A stretch of 64,000 bases of DNA. Source: Acheta domesticus. Taxonomy: Eukaryota; Arthropoda; Insecta; Orthoptera; Gryllidae. Shown piece by piece: positions 47,661-59,189 of this stretch; position 1 is the stretch's first letter, and each line of letters begins with the position of its first letter. Location of the stretch: NCBI GenBank assembly GCA_031308135.1, contig JAHLJT010009419.1, positions 65,554,723-65,618,722 on the forward strand, in the 5' to 3' direction. The position numbers were made by a program, and so were the translations under genes. The notes beneath the pieces are model-generated. The model did not search any database, was not told where the DNA came from, and saw only the letters and a program-made list of their open reading frames with translations.

Positions 47661-47704
47661 CGACGTTTACTGTCAACATTCCATCTGAAAATTCCCTTCA
47701 TCAG
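47661..47704 (-). ncRNA. Degenerate hammerhead-like motif D
   Basis: On the minus strand: CTGATGA (47704-47698), a weak stem region, then GTAAACGTCGCAAG in place of GAAACGTCG. It resembles motif A's 3' half; stem II pairing is poor. Confidence 0.2.
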
Positions 47705-47709
47705 TGGTT

Positions 47710-50700
47710 GTGAGTGAAAATCAGTGCGAGAAAATAATTATGAAAATGATGACTCTCGTTGGCAAACAGAAACAAGCACGATGGAAGGAGGAAAACATTT
47801 CCTTATTCTCTTGTTGCAGTTAAAATCTCGTTGATTGGAGCAGTTTCACGGCCGGTGGTTTTAGAAGAAAGCAAGAAGGACGAGACTCACTGTAGGTTCA
47901 AGGAACAGTGTTTTCCTAATTTAAATAATTTTTAGTCACAACATTAAGGCTACTAATTTGCCAAAATGAAAAAAAATAAAAAAATTAATGATTCATTGAC
48001 TGTAGAGTGAGTGAGAATGCTAATCATTTATTCACACAACTCGATTTTCTTTAACTTCTTTCGGATATACCCATTTTTAAAGGAACGATGGTTTGGGTGA
48101 TTCAGGTACTTTAAGATAAAAAACATTACTCCTATATTATCATAAAACATCTTTTCATGATATTTTATTTATTATTTATTAGACATTTTAATTGATATTT
48201 ACTGTGTGCTTCAATCCACATTAGCTGGCTAGAGAACCTCTTTCAGAATGGCAATTGTATGGGCCAAACCTGCAATCACCAACTATTCAATGCGTTTTTG
48301 TACCAGAAACGGTCACTGATAAATTGTTTAAAATACTTAAATATTTTGTCATATCATTTTCTGTTCAGTATGTGCTTCAATTGAATGAGAAAATAATTAA
48401 TGGTTGTATTAACTTACAGGCTTTTGCAAGGAAAGATGGCAAGTACACTGTCATATTTCATTTTCATTAATACTGTATTAATAATAGTAATTAAGACAAA
48501 AAGTTACCGCGTTAATGCGAGCAATTATAATCTAAAGTTTAGATGAACTAAGTTCTTTCACCAATGGCCGCTAACACAGACAGGTTATATTGATGTCCGT
48601 ATTGACGGACGATTTCACCATTTCCGTCTGCTGGAATCGATCATGCGTGACTCTACCTCTTCAACATCCAATTGTCAGCCATCTTTTTAATTGATTGCAT
48701 CATGTCGTCTTCGGTTACAGTAGCATTTTCAATGGAAAAATAATTTTAAATTGCAACATTAATTAAACTGAGGCCGGTTATAAATCCTGTATATTCATCT
48801 TGAATTTACTCGAGGGCTTCTTCTCGCGAGGTTAAAACGAAAGGAGACTTGCAGATCACGTCATTTAGAGCAAGCATCCGCAGATATGGATAAAATTGTT
48901 CTTTTATGTGAGTGGCGCCTGGTATACGTTTGTAGTTTTTTAAAATAAAGTAGTTCAGAGAACTAGTTCAATAGAACGAGGTATTTAATTATTTACCGAG
49001 TACATCCATCATAATTGTGCAATGTATAAGCAATAATTAAAGCAAAATCAGTTAAAAAAGTACAATACATTAGCACAAATCAATAAAATTGGAAAAATAA
49101 CTGATACAAATATGATACAATTGACAAAAATGCAAAAGCCAGATAAGAAGCAGCAACAAATATCAATATCGAGAAGAGATTTGGTTAGATGATAAAGATA
49201 ATGTTAAACCATCTAAGACTGCACATTCCAATCTTAGAAACCGCTATACTGACCGTGCTTAGCCTAAACGAGAGATCTTTACTGTCGATTCACTACACCG
49301 TTTAGCGCTAGTAAAATAAAATAATATTGATGTGGTCCGAGTTTACGTTAAGCATGTGCAAGATCTAGGACGGATTCAAGAAAATATTTGGGAGACGGAG
49401 GTTACTTTCACTTTGAAATCTCCAACTCATAAATTCGTCTAAAAGAAAAGGTAGCTTTGGAATGAGGAGAATGCGATATATACCTTATGGCTGTTCATAC
49501 ATAAATTATACACACACATTTAATTATTAAAATGTATTTTGTCTATCTCTTCTGCAAAAACATATCAACCGACAACCCGATATTCATGAAATTTTCTATA
49601 TTGATACATGTAATGTACTTGGAACAGTTTAAAGTGATACCTACAACTCTCATTTCCATACGAAAAATAGTACTGCATAAAAATTAAAATATGAAATTGG
49701 AATTATCAGCAGTTCACTTTTATCGGAATAACTCAGAAACGGCAAGAAAATACCTTTTTCTTAAATGCCTCTGAAAGCAGGGTGGGCGGTGCAAGGCAGA
49801 AAGGGAGAAGCGGGGTGAAGTAGAGAAGGATAGTGGAAGGAGGAGACATAAGAACTCTTCCAATGTACATGAAAGATATAATTCGTTCCTTTTCCAGGCT
49901 ATTAGAAATAGACAATTGTGATAATCGTACATTTATGGCCGAACAACATCGGAATACTTCAGTTTCCTTGTAAATAAAGGGGGATGGGTTCATATTGCCT
50001 ATTACATGTAAGTCATGAACAATACGAACACGAGTTCCTTTTCCAACTATTTTCTAGTTATTAATTTCGTGACCATGTATCCCCTTCCGTTTCTAAATCT
50101 TTTGATATATCTTGGAATGATTTGAAGAATTGTACTCTACGTTCAAAGTATTTTTGAATTTTTCATTACACAAATCTTAAAACTTTTCTAGTTCTTGAGA
50201 CGATAAGTGTCAATGACGTCTTCCCTCCTTACTATCGATTATTGAAAATAAATAAAAGCAAAGAACAACAAGAAAAAACAGTACAAAAAGCAATATTAGA
50301 ACAAAAGTGTTGGTATATGATGCACATTACGTTTAAATGCATAATTTCTGCCTCAATTATAGCATGGGGATTAGAATAATATTAAAGAGCAGCAACAAAC
50401 CTAATATTTCAATCGTAATTCCAAATGGCAATACTAACGATTCTAACAACTCCACTATACAAAAAGAGAAATATAGATTGCTTAAGAAGAAGATGCACCG
50501 TAAACTCTCTATTCTGGAATTTTTCTTTTTTGAATATCGGAAAATAGGTTTCTGTTTTTGTTCACCATGTTTCGGTTGTTTTTCAATAGAACATTAACAG
50601 CGCAAATTATCACGACCCAAGAAAAAATAAATTTAAAAAATGAATATTCATCACCGATTGTTTTTAAAATACGTTTAAATTGCAAATTCTGCAAAATTAA

Positions 50701-50925
50701 TTCCAAATACTGAGTTTATCTATTTATTTATCTTTGAACTGTACTGTTAAGAAGTATATTTTGTAACCGAAAGACGTTGCATAAAATTTAAAAAACAGAT
50801 ATGTGTTCGTTGTATTTGTGACGTAATAATACGTAAGAATATCTTATATCGATTTTGTAATAGAATACAATAATTTTCACGATCAAGCATTTTTTCCCCA
50901 AAGACAACAAAACTTGTTTTTAACA
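47710..50925. other. AT-rich intergenic sequence
   Basis: No gene or repeat recognised. Confidence 0.4.
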
Positions 50926-50984
50926 ACCAGTTATGTTGAGCGTACAAATCATCCAGGTTCGACGAAAGAGTGAAACAACCGGAA

Positions 50985-52330
50985 TTCCAGTTATTTTTGT
51001 ACCGACTTCCACCCGCACCCTGTGCGTCGGCAGGAACTGGGAGACGGCAGCGCGTCAAGCGCGAAGCGGGTTCGCTGCACGGCGCGCGCCGCCCACGAGG
51101 CGCGGGGCTCCCCGGAAGACGCGTGTGTGTGCCAGGGGGTGGGGGAGGCGGGCGTCGACGCGATCTGATTCCCTCGCCGCCTCCGATGTGCGCCGCCGCG
51201 CCCACACGCTCTCCCCCCCCCACGACCATACCAGCACCACGGGCGTCGGCTTCGCACGGCACTCCGCAGTCTCCTTCACCGTCATTGCCGCCACAGCCAC
51301 CGTTGAGGCTCACATCACCAACAATGCCAACTCTCAAACCATTGGTTTAGTATTTCTCAACTGCCACACCAATGTACATCCTCCCCGTCACTGCCATAGG
51401 CCCTCCAATTGCGGTCATTGCGGTCTCCGTCCTTGCAGATACCCTCATCTCCGTCAGTGCCTGAACAATCCGCACTTCTTCACCTGCATTGCCGTTATCG
51501 CCGACGCTGACGCTAGCAGTACCAATTGCGCTCCCGTTCTCACCGTCCACGCCGCCTGCACCTCCAATGCAACCGTCACCAACTCCATCACCACTACTTT
51601 CATCACCATCTTCACCACTACCACCACCACCTTCATCATCATCCTCATCACCACCACCACCTTCACTATCATCCCCATCACCACCACCACCATCACCACC
51701 ACCATCATCACCATTTCACCACCACCACTATCATTTTCACTACCATCTCCACTATCACCACCATCATTTTCACCTTCTTCATCATCACCACCATCACCAT
51801 CTTCACCACAATTTTCACCACCACCATTACCATTTTCACCTCCATTTCACCACCATCTTCATCACCACCACCACCACCTTCACCTCCACCATTACCACCA
51901 CCTTCACCACCATCTTCACCATCACCATCGTCACCACCATTTTCAGCTCCATCTTCACCACCACGACTACCATATTCACCACCACCACTACCATATTCAC
52001 CACCACTACCACTACCATATTCACCACCACTACCCCTACCATCTTCACCACCACTACCCCTACCATCTTCACCACCACTACCCCCACCATCTTCACCACC
52101 ACCACCACCACCATCTTTACCACTACCACAACCACCACCATCTTCGCGTCGCGGCGGCTGGGCGGGGCACCCCGCGGGGCGACGCGACGCGGGACGACGC
52201 GCTCTTTTTCCGAGGGCGAAGAGTTTCTCCCGAGGCGCCGCGCCGCCCCGGCCGGAAAGCTCCCAGGGCGGAACATGAGCGAAAATGGAAAACGGAGAGT
52301 CGTCTGCGTTCCCGATGAGAACGGCTATTA
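50985..52330. repeat. GC islands flanking a G-poor ACC/ATC trinucleotide tract
   Basis: GC- and CpG-rich sequence at 50990-51300 and 52140-52330 brackets a degenerate then near-pure ACC/ATC/ATT triplet tract (51590-52140). Long open frames in all plus-strand phases encode His/Thr/Ser/Pro runs and are explained by the repeat. The flanking islands could be promoter or exon sequence, but no splice-consistent frame was found. Confidence 0.75.
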
Positions 52331-52334
52331 AATT

Positions 52335-53640
52335 TCTCTGCGCTATGGCGGCGCGAGAAAAGTAAGCTTTCAGTGGCACCGTGCAATACTGCAACCTAAA
52401 TAATGAATGTTGAGAACCTGCGATCCTGCGAAGAAGATACGAAAGTAGTTGAAGAAAAATATGCAAGAGGAAATTGAGAGACGTAAAGGGGAGAAAGAAA
52501 TGAAGGAGAAGTTAAAAAAGAATAAGATCTAGACGCTGATAAATGATTAAGGATAAAGCTAAAACAAAAAGGAGAGGAAAACTGAAAAGGACAGCAAAAG
52601 AAGGTTCAACAGTTCAAATTTGCTAAATTAAATTCATCAATGTTTTTGGTTTGAATAAGAGTTCTCGTTTATCTGGGTTCTGCAATTTTTCTTACTTATT
52701 CCATATTCTACTTATTCCACTTGTACTCTAACATTTCTATATATAATTCAGGATCCCATTACGAACGTAGACTTATTTAACAAGTAGGAAAGCGTTTGAC
52801 CATGAGGTCTCGCCAGTGATTGATGCTAGCTTTGGGATTTACCTTTACACTGTACCAAAACTTACATACAGAATCAACGTACTTAAAACGCTAAGAAAAA
52901 CCGAAAGTTGACATGACTTAGATTTTTATTTTATTACATTTTACTTCCAACTTTCGAATATTAGAAGGCATAACTTAAACACTACCTAGACATGAAGAGA
53001 GCCATTTATTACTTCACATTATCTTAAGTATTAATTTACGAGACCCCTTAAAAATGTAGTAGGTGACAATGATGTTATATTGCAATCTGCTAATTAAATA
53101 AGAGCAATCTGGTACACAAAGATCATTCATAGTGTATTCATAGTTAGATTTGACCAACAATGCAGATTTTAAGTGGTACTAATTTACGGTTATTGTACGT
53201 GAGCGTATCTCATTTTAGATGAGTTAATACCCTATTTCAGCATCCTCTTATCTGTGTAAGACGGACAAATGTACTTGCAGGTCCATTCATACACGTTAAT
53301 GTGTTCATTTGTAACCATCAACATTCTACACGAGCATCTTTGCGCGCACAGCAGCGCATGTACAAGTGAAGAAACGGTTTTAAATTACCATAAGGAAACG
53401 TGGGCCTCCCGCTGAACGCGCTAAGTAGTGTAAGGAAGGCAGCGGAGCGACTCAAGACAGAAGTTGACGCGAAGGGAGATCGCGCAGGCGCCGCCGCCGC
53501 TCCATTTCCGAACAAGCGCTGCCTTTGGTTGCGTCAGGCCGCTCACGCAGTCCCTTTTATTGTGTCCTACTAGTCTGAATACCCTGTGTTCCCTTATTTT
53601 TTATCACAATTTTATCGCAAATGGAACTAATATTGTTTCC
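52335..53640. other. AT-rich intergenic sequence
   Basis: Nothing recognised apart from a less AT-rich patch at 53400-53550. Confidence 0.4.
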
Positions 53641-53648
53641 CGTCCGGC

Positions 53649-53928
53649 TCGACTCCGGCCCCACTGCGTCCCGATTCCACTACGATCCGACTCTTACCCG
53701 ACTCCGACCCGACTCCGACTCGACTCCGACCCGACTCCGATCCGACTCCGACCCGTCTCCGACCCGACTCCCACCCGACTCCCACCCGACTCCCACCCGA
53801 CTCCCACCCGACTCCCACCCGACTCCCACCCGACTCCCACCCGACTCCCACCCGACTCCCACCCGACTCCCACCCGACTCCCACCCGACTCCCACCCGAC
53901 TCCCACCCGACTCCCACCCGACTCCGCG
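53649..53928. repeat. 11-bp minisatellite, about 25 units of GACTCCCACCC
   Basis: Tandem units of GACTCCGACCC in the first part, degenerate before 53690, then homogeneous GACTCCCACCC units (from about 53764 to 53920). The 11-base period keeps all frames open, giving peptides with 11-residue repeats (PTRLPPDSHPT type) that should not be called genes. Confidence 0.95.
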
Positions 53929-53949
53929 CGCCCCCGACGCCACTCGCCC

Positions 53950-54245
53950 AGGGATAGGTGGCTCAGGACATCAATTGATGTCATTTCAGGGCCTATGACC
54001 GGGTCGTCCTTAGGTTCAAGTTGGGCAGTGGTAGGATTTTTGACTATAACTAGTCAGCTACATCGAATTCAGCCGCTGTCTGGAGGATAATTCTAGAGGC
54101 CGGCTGCTTTGATTGATAGTTTTCTGTAGTTTCTGCGATCAACCCCAAGGGAATTCCGGGGCAATGCCATAACAAACGGGACACGAACCGCGTGCGATCT
54201 TTCCTTCCTCTTCCAAATCCTAACCTCACCGTTTACTCACTCCCT
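53950..54245 (+). repeat. SINE-like family copy 7, abutting a minisatellite
   Basis: Begins with a box A-like GGTGGCTCAGGACATCAATT and a box B-like GGTTCAAGTTGG about 50 bases later. It continues with ACATCGAATTCAGCCGCTGT, TTCTAGAGGCCGGCTGC and GAACCGCGTGCGATCTTTCC. It starts within about 25 bases of the end of the 11-bp minisatellite at 53649-53928. Confidence 0.72.
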
Positions 54246-54279
54246 CACTATCCTATGTTCGGACGACGTCTGATGTCAC

Positions 54280-54500
54280 TGTCGCTGTCATCATAATCAT
54301 TACCTGCCACTACTAACACCATCACCAATACCATCTTTTTCTTCAATATTATCGTCGTCACCAGCGCCCTTATCATCGCCTAGAATCTTCATCACCATAT
54401 TGTCGCCCGTCATAATCAATTTTCGTCGCCACCGCACCGTCTATCACCTTTCTCTCAACTATTATCATCTACTCTCGAAACCCTGCCTTTACCGATAGAC
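54280..54500. repeat. G-poor cryptic trinucleotide sequence
   Basis: Degenerate CAT/CAC/CGT triplets on the plus strand, similar in style to 51300-51560 and 735-1400. No gene recognised. Confidence 0.5.
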
Positions 54501-55300
54501 ATCTTCCATTTTTCTCGAAACTGCTTGTGTCAGTTTTCCAGTCTTCCCTAAAGCTGTTAGAGCAGTCTCTCCCATCCTCGTAGCTACCGGCTTTGCTGGG
54601 AAGTGCGCCAACGACCTTTGAAGGCGGTGTGCACGGAGCGGAACATTTCAGGCAAGAGATGGAGCTGGGATGAAGGACTGCAATGGTCTGACGAGTGCGG
54701 TGGCTGCCACGAAAAATGGCTTATGGAATTAGAAAGGATGTGATAAAGAAAACTACGACTTGCGGTTTTAGAAGTTACTGCTCATTTTCAATATATTAAT
54801 GTTGTACAATATAAATGTGTTGTTAGTATTTATCGATATTTTATCTCTGTTTGAAGAGAGCAGTGTTACATGTATGTATTCTAGAATTTGTCACACGCAG
54901 TGTATATTGCACTCTAGTAGAGAAAAGGTAATAACAGAATGTCTATTTTCACTTTGGTGAAAAATTTCATCAATTTGAGCTTCCCACGGCTTCTCAGCAC
55001 TGTAAGTCCTAATTTTAGGAGAACTGTTTCTTCCCTTTAAATTGTGTGACGGCAGAATAGAAAAAAAAACATATGGGGCTTAATTCTTCGTCCCTTATAA
55101 CACCTTCGGAATTCACCAAAATCAAAGAGGGACAACTGGGAATGTTTTGCCTGTTTGGACTTAACTTTTTCTTAGAATGTCATTTCGCAATGTAGTTACA
55201 TACCCGTTCTTGGGTTAAATTAAACAGTCCTGGAATATATATATTTTTTCTAATTATTATGCTTGCAATAGGTAAGTCATCTCTTTTGCCAAACCGATCG
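54500..55300. other. Intergenic sequence
   Basis: Nothing recognised. Confidence 0.4.
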
Positions 55301-55319
55301 TACGAGACGAACCCGCTGC

Positions 55320-55620
55320 CTGTATTTTACCCGCTACCATTATCACACTCATCCACTTTGTCGCTTCCATCGCTCACATCCTCATGGCCCATTTCGCTTT
55401 CGTCGCTTTCCTCGCTTTCCTCGTCCTCATTACCTTTGTCTCCGTCGCTGTGTCGCCCATGGCTTACATCGATCTCGTCACCCCCGTCACGAGTTAAATT
55501 CGTCGCTCTCTTCAGCGTCGTCACTCACACCGCCTCCGCCGCCAGCACCGATGACGCCGCGAGTCCCATCGTAGTATTTCGCCCCATCATGTCCGTCACC
55601 TCCCAGCCGCCTCCGGCCAT
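55320..55620. repeat. Degenerate C/T-rich triplet sequence
   Basis: Cryptic TCG/TCA/CTC triplets on the plus strand, continuous with the open frame into the tandem array that follows. The 412-codon frame 55259-56497 is carried by this low-complexity sequence and the array; I see no evidence of a real protein. Confidence 0.55.
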
Positions 55621-55734
55621 ACCATTTCTCCGTCCCTCCCGCCCCTCCTTCTGCTCGTCCCGTGCCACCGAGCCGCACCGTGCCGCCCCCGTTTACCGCT
55701 TTACTGTGCTCCGCATCGCCCCACCCCGTTTCTC

Positions 55735-56440
55735 CGAGCCCCGCTTCCCTCGCTCCTCGCCATTTCCCACCGACCCGTCACGTTTTGCCCCGCCCAGCTT
55801 GACCCCACCTCAGCCCGCTTCGCTTCACCTCGTCCCGTCTCGCTCCATCCCATTTTTCCCCGCCCCGCTTCTCTTCCCCCCGCTTCGTCCCGCCCCGCTT
55901 CACCTTGTCTCACCGCGCCCCGCCCCTCTCCTCCCCTCCCCGCTTCCCCGAGCCACGCTTTCCTCGCTCCTCACCATTTCCCACCGCCCCGTCACGTTTC
56001 GCCCCGCCCAGCTTGACCCCATCTCAACCCGCTTCGCCCCGCTTCACCCCGTCCCGTCTCGCCCCATCCCATTTCTCCCCGCCTCACTTCTCTTCCCCCC
56101 GCTTCGTCCCGCCCCGCTTCACCTTGTCTCACCGCGCCCCGCCCCTCTCCTCCCCTCCCCGCTTCCCCGAGCCCCGCTTCCCTCGCTCCCCGCCGTTTCC
56201 CACCGCCCCGTCACGTTTCGCCCCGCCCAGCTTGACCCCACCTCAGCTTGCTTCGCTCCGCTTCACCCCGTCCCGTCTCGCCCCATCCCATTTCTCCCCG
56301 CCTCGCTTCTCTTCCCCCCGCTTCGTCCCGCCCCGCTTCGCCCTGTCTCACCGCGCCCCGCCCCTCTCCTCCCCGCCCCGCTTCGCCGAGCCCTACCTCG
56401 CTTCGCCATGCCCCGATTTGCCCCACCCTGTCGCCAGGTC
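55735..56440. repeat. C-rich tandem array, three ~217-base units plus a partial
   Basis: Units begin at the CGAGCC of 55735, 55949, 56168 and 56387 (spacing 214, 219, 219). Each contains CCCACCG...CCGTCACG, CCCGCCCAGCTTGACCCC, TCTTCCCCCCGCTTCGTCCC and CACCGCGCCCCGCCCCTCTC. Within units the motif CCCCGCTTC recurs, so the array is hierarchical. The strand is almost pure C/T with scattered G. Confidence 0.9.
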
Positions 56441-56639
56441 GCGCCACGCGTATCCGCCGGGTCGTGGACACTGTTAGGCGATGGCCACACAGATTAAGCG
56501 CGACGCGACGCATCGCAGTACCCGCCTAACTGCAAGACAAGGCGTGACGCCTCACGACCGAACAATACGACAGCACACTCCGCGCTTTGCAGCAGCGCAC
56601 GTCTTCAGTGTCACGACAGAGTTAGGGTAAGCGGCGGTG

Positions 56640-57130
56640 GTACGGGAGATCATTACCTGCGGAACGGCGGCGGTAGCACCGAGGACGGCGAGGGTGGGGC
56701 TATAAGGGCGACGGAGTGATCGGCGGAGATCGGCGGAGGCGGCGGAGGCGGTGGAGGTGGTGGCGGGGTGGCGGAGGCGGCGGCGGGGGCGTGGTCATGG
56801 GCCGGCGGGGAGCTGCGGGGAGCGGCGGTGGGGGACGGTGGGGAGCGGCGGCAGGGGGCGGCGAGGGTGGCGGCGGCGGCGGAGGCGGCGACGGAGGCGG
56901 CGGCGGGGGCGTGGTCAGGGGCCGGCAGGGAGCTGCGTGGAGCTTCGGCAGGGGGCGGCGTGGGTGGCGGCGGCGGTGGCACGGGAGGTAATTGCTTGCA
57001 GGGCGGCGGCGGGAGCACTGCGGTCGCGAGGTCGGAGCGACGGGGGTGGCAGGCGCTGGCGCGCGTAACGCACAAATCAAGACGTGCCGCTTTCCGCGTA
57101 GCCGCGCCTCGAATAACGCGTCGGAGATTA
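56640..57130. other. GC-rich island with GGC/GGT-rich low complexity
   Basis: G-rich on the plus strand (GGCGGAGGC-type triplets at 56715-56985), the reverse polarity to the C-rich array just upstream. Open frames encode only Gly/Arg/Ala or Pro/Ser runs. No gene recognised. Confidence 0.6.
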
Positions 57131-57331
57131 GTCCCGTTTCTCTTCTCCACGCGGCTTTTACCCCGCGGTAGCGACAAACACTTCTTTATCTTCTTTGCAT
57201 TAGTATTTTGTTGTGTAGAAATCGCAAAATACGAGCTCAGGATTTCGAAATAAATAAATCAGACTGAGAAGAGTTATTATTATTCGACTTTGCTCATTTC
57301 GCTCCATTTTCAGACATTCGTCGTCTGAATG

Positions 57332-57509
57332 CTCGTTGATTTTTCTGGGCGTAAAACAGTATTTATTTCTCAACTTCAGATTAAAGTGTAACAAAAGGAA
57401 ACAGTGTGCTTGTTGATATAGGGTCATTGGGGCTATTCGTTTGCCTCTGATACACATAGCCTCTCTTGAATTTCTGTATCAGAGATAATCAGTTCTTACG
57501 ATATTATTT
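57332..57509 (+). repeat. Direct repeat, copy 1, with conserved hairpin
   Basis: About 180 bases similar to 58703-58882, with a 56-base identical core beginning GGCTATTCGTTTGCCTCTG. Within the core CTCTGATACA pairs with TGTATCAGAG (about 57447-57484) to form a 10-bp stem. Confidence 0.88.
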
Positions 57510-57514
57510 TTAGA

Positions 57515-58350
57515 GACGAACAAACTAGACATTCATGAAAACTGTTTCTATTATTCATCTGTATTCACTGAACCGATACAACCGAGAAGAACAAATTTGG
57601 CAGAAGATCAAATTTCGCAGAACGCTTTGGCTTTTCATTGATTGTTTAGTGATGCCGAGCGCTTCAACTGTGAAGGTCATTAGTCACGAGTGATGTTCTT
57701 CACTCCTCTCAGCTCCAGATGCCGAGAATAAGTGAAATGCCACAGGTTCAATACCAGTGGCTGGATGCAGCTCGTAGAAGTGAAACTTCGAAGAGGTTGA
57801 TTTTCACAATGCCAGTTTATTTCTAATACAAGTTACAAAGATTCAAGTTGATATGGCCGAAAAATGAATATAATCTTGATATCGAGAGTTGCTAACATCT
57901 CGTGGTCGAATGCTGCCTTTGGTAGGTGATACAATACTTTTATAACCTACTTGCGTATTACATTTCTGACGTCAATCATGATTGGAAAGAAATGCCCTTT
58001 GAAAAAAGTACAATGTCACTGGAACCAAACTTTCTGTTGATCTGGTCATTTCCCACGGTCATAAGACGTCTCCAAGTGACAGTGTCAGTGTCATATGAAT
58101 CAAATATTCCGTTGACCTTATGTCACCGAAATGAAATATTCAGTTGACCTGGCCGTTTCCTACGCTCTTGTTCAGGAACTGTTATCGAGAACATTGTTTA
58201 TGGAGCAATAATATAATTATTGAGATTCATAACTCACGTAAGTGTAGTGCATATTGTTACCCGATCGCTGCGGCATATTCTATGATACACAACTGTGTCG
58301 TCAACATAACAAGAATCATCCGCTGTCAAAACCTGTCCGAACACCGTCTC
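57515..58350. other. AT-rich intergenic sequence
   Basis: Nothing recognised. GGTTCAATACC near 57745 resembles a tRNA box B without a credible cloverleaf. Confidence 0.35.
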
Positions 58351-58354
58351 TCCG

Positions 58355-58665
58355 CCTGAACCGAGTGTATTTCGGCCGCGCTGTGGGCGCCCGCCGTGCA
58401 GGGGGGGGCGGGCTGCGGAGCGGCGTGCGCCGCTATGTGCGCGCGGCCCGGATGCGCATCGGGCGCGCCATCTCCGTAACGAGCGGCGACGCGCTCCGCG
58501 GCGCCTCCCCCCTCTCCCCTCCCCTCCCCACCCCTCCCCTTCCCGCCCCTCTCTTCCCTCCACGCTCGCGCTGCAGCCGCCGCGCCAGACGATTCCACTC
58601 ACCTGCCGTCTGCAGACGCCGCATGCTCACCGGCGCTATACATAGCGCAGACGAAGAAATTGGGC
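58355..58665. other. CpG-rich island
   Basis: GC- and CpG-rich, with a C/T-rich run at 58505-58560. Open frames exist on both strands, but none is recognisable. Promoter-like by composition only. Confidence 0.4.
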
Positions 58666-58702
58666 GGCTCAAGGTCAATACTACGTATACTATTTAAAAA
58701 AA

Positions 58703-58882
58703 CTCGTTTATTTTTCTAGGTGTAAAGTAGTCTCTTATTCACAACTTTAGTTTAAAATGTAACGAAAGGAAACAGTGCGGCTTGTTGGTTTACTGTCATT
58801 GTGGCTATTCGTTTGCCTCTGATACACATAGCCTCTCTTGAATTTCTGTATCAGAGATCATCAGTTCTTACGATATTATTTA
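58703..58882 (+). repeat. Direct repeat, copy 2, with conserved hairpin
   Basis: Second copy of the 57332-57509 sequence on the same strand, 1.37 kb away. The CTCTGATACA/TGTATCAGAG stem and its loop are fully conserved, while flanks have diverged. Confidence 0.88.
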
Positions 58883-58969
58883 AAAATAATTTCGGGTTTT
58901 TTGATTAGTGGATTAGGTGTTTTCTAGAGATTTATCCAGCTGACAGGTGGTTATCATTTACGTCCCGAT

Positions 58970-59185
58970 GGTGCTCATTTTGGACCATACATTAGACACT
59001 AACACGCTTGCGGGCTACTTGGATCTGGGTTCACCAGAACGCGAGGCCCTGCGCGACAACACATACATGAGAGACAAGAGACAAACGACCTGACCAAGGC
59101 GGAACTTAAACCCGCAACCTTCCGGGCCGAAGCGCTGAGTCGGTAAACGCTCTTAGCCTTCTCGGCCATTCAAATCAGGTACTAA
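58970..59185 (-). repeat. tRNA-derived SINE, Leu/Ser tRNA-like head
   Basis: On the minus strand a head starts near 59180: box A-like TGGCCGAGAAGGCTAAGAGC, a spacer, then box B-like GCGGGTTTAAGTTCCGCC near 59125. TGGCCGAGNNGG is typical of type II (Leu/Ser) tRNAs. The body continues with CGTTTGTCTCTTGTCTCTCA and GTGAACCCAGATCCAAGTAG. Only one copy is in the window, so the 3' end is approximate. Confidence 0.6.
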
Positions 59186-59189
59186 CACT

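Noticed and set aside
50933..52318. 461-codon His/Thr-rich frame
   Set aside because: It follows an ACC/ATC triplet tract; two other plus-strand frames are equally open.
53464..54090. 208-codon plus-strand frame and overlapping minus-strand frames
   Set aside because: They are carried by the GACTCCCACCC array and run into a SINE-like copy; no independent coding evidence.
55259..56497. 412-codon Pro/Ser/Arg-rich frame
   Set aside because: It spans degenerate triplets and a C-rich tandem array; stops are absent because of composition.
57700..57790. tRNA-like GGTTCAATACC near 57745
   Set aside because: No box A at the right distance and no cloverleaf arms.
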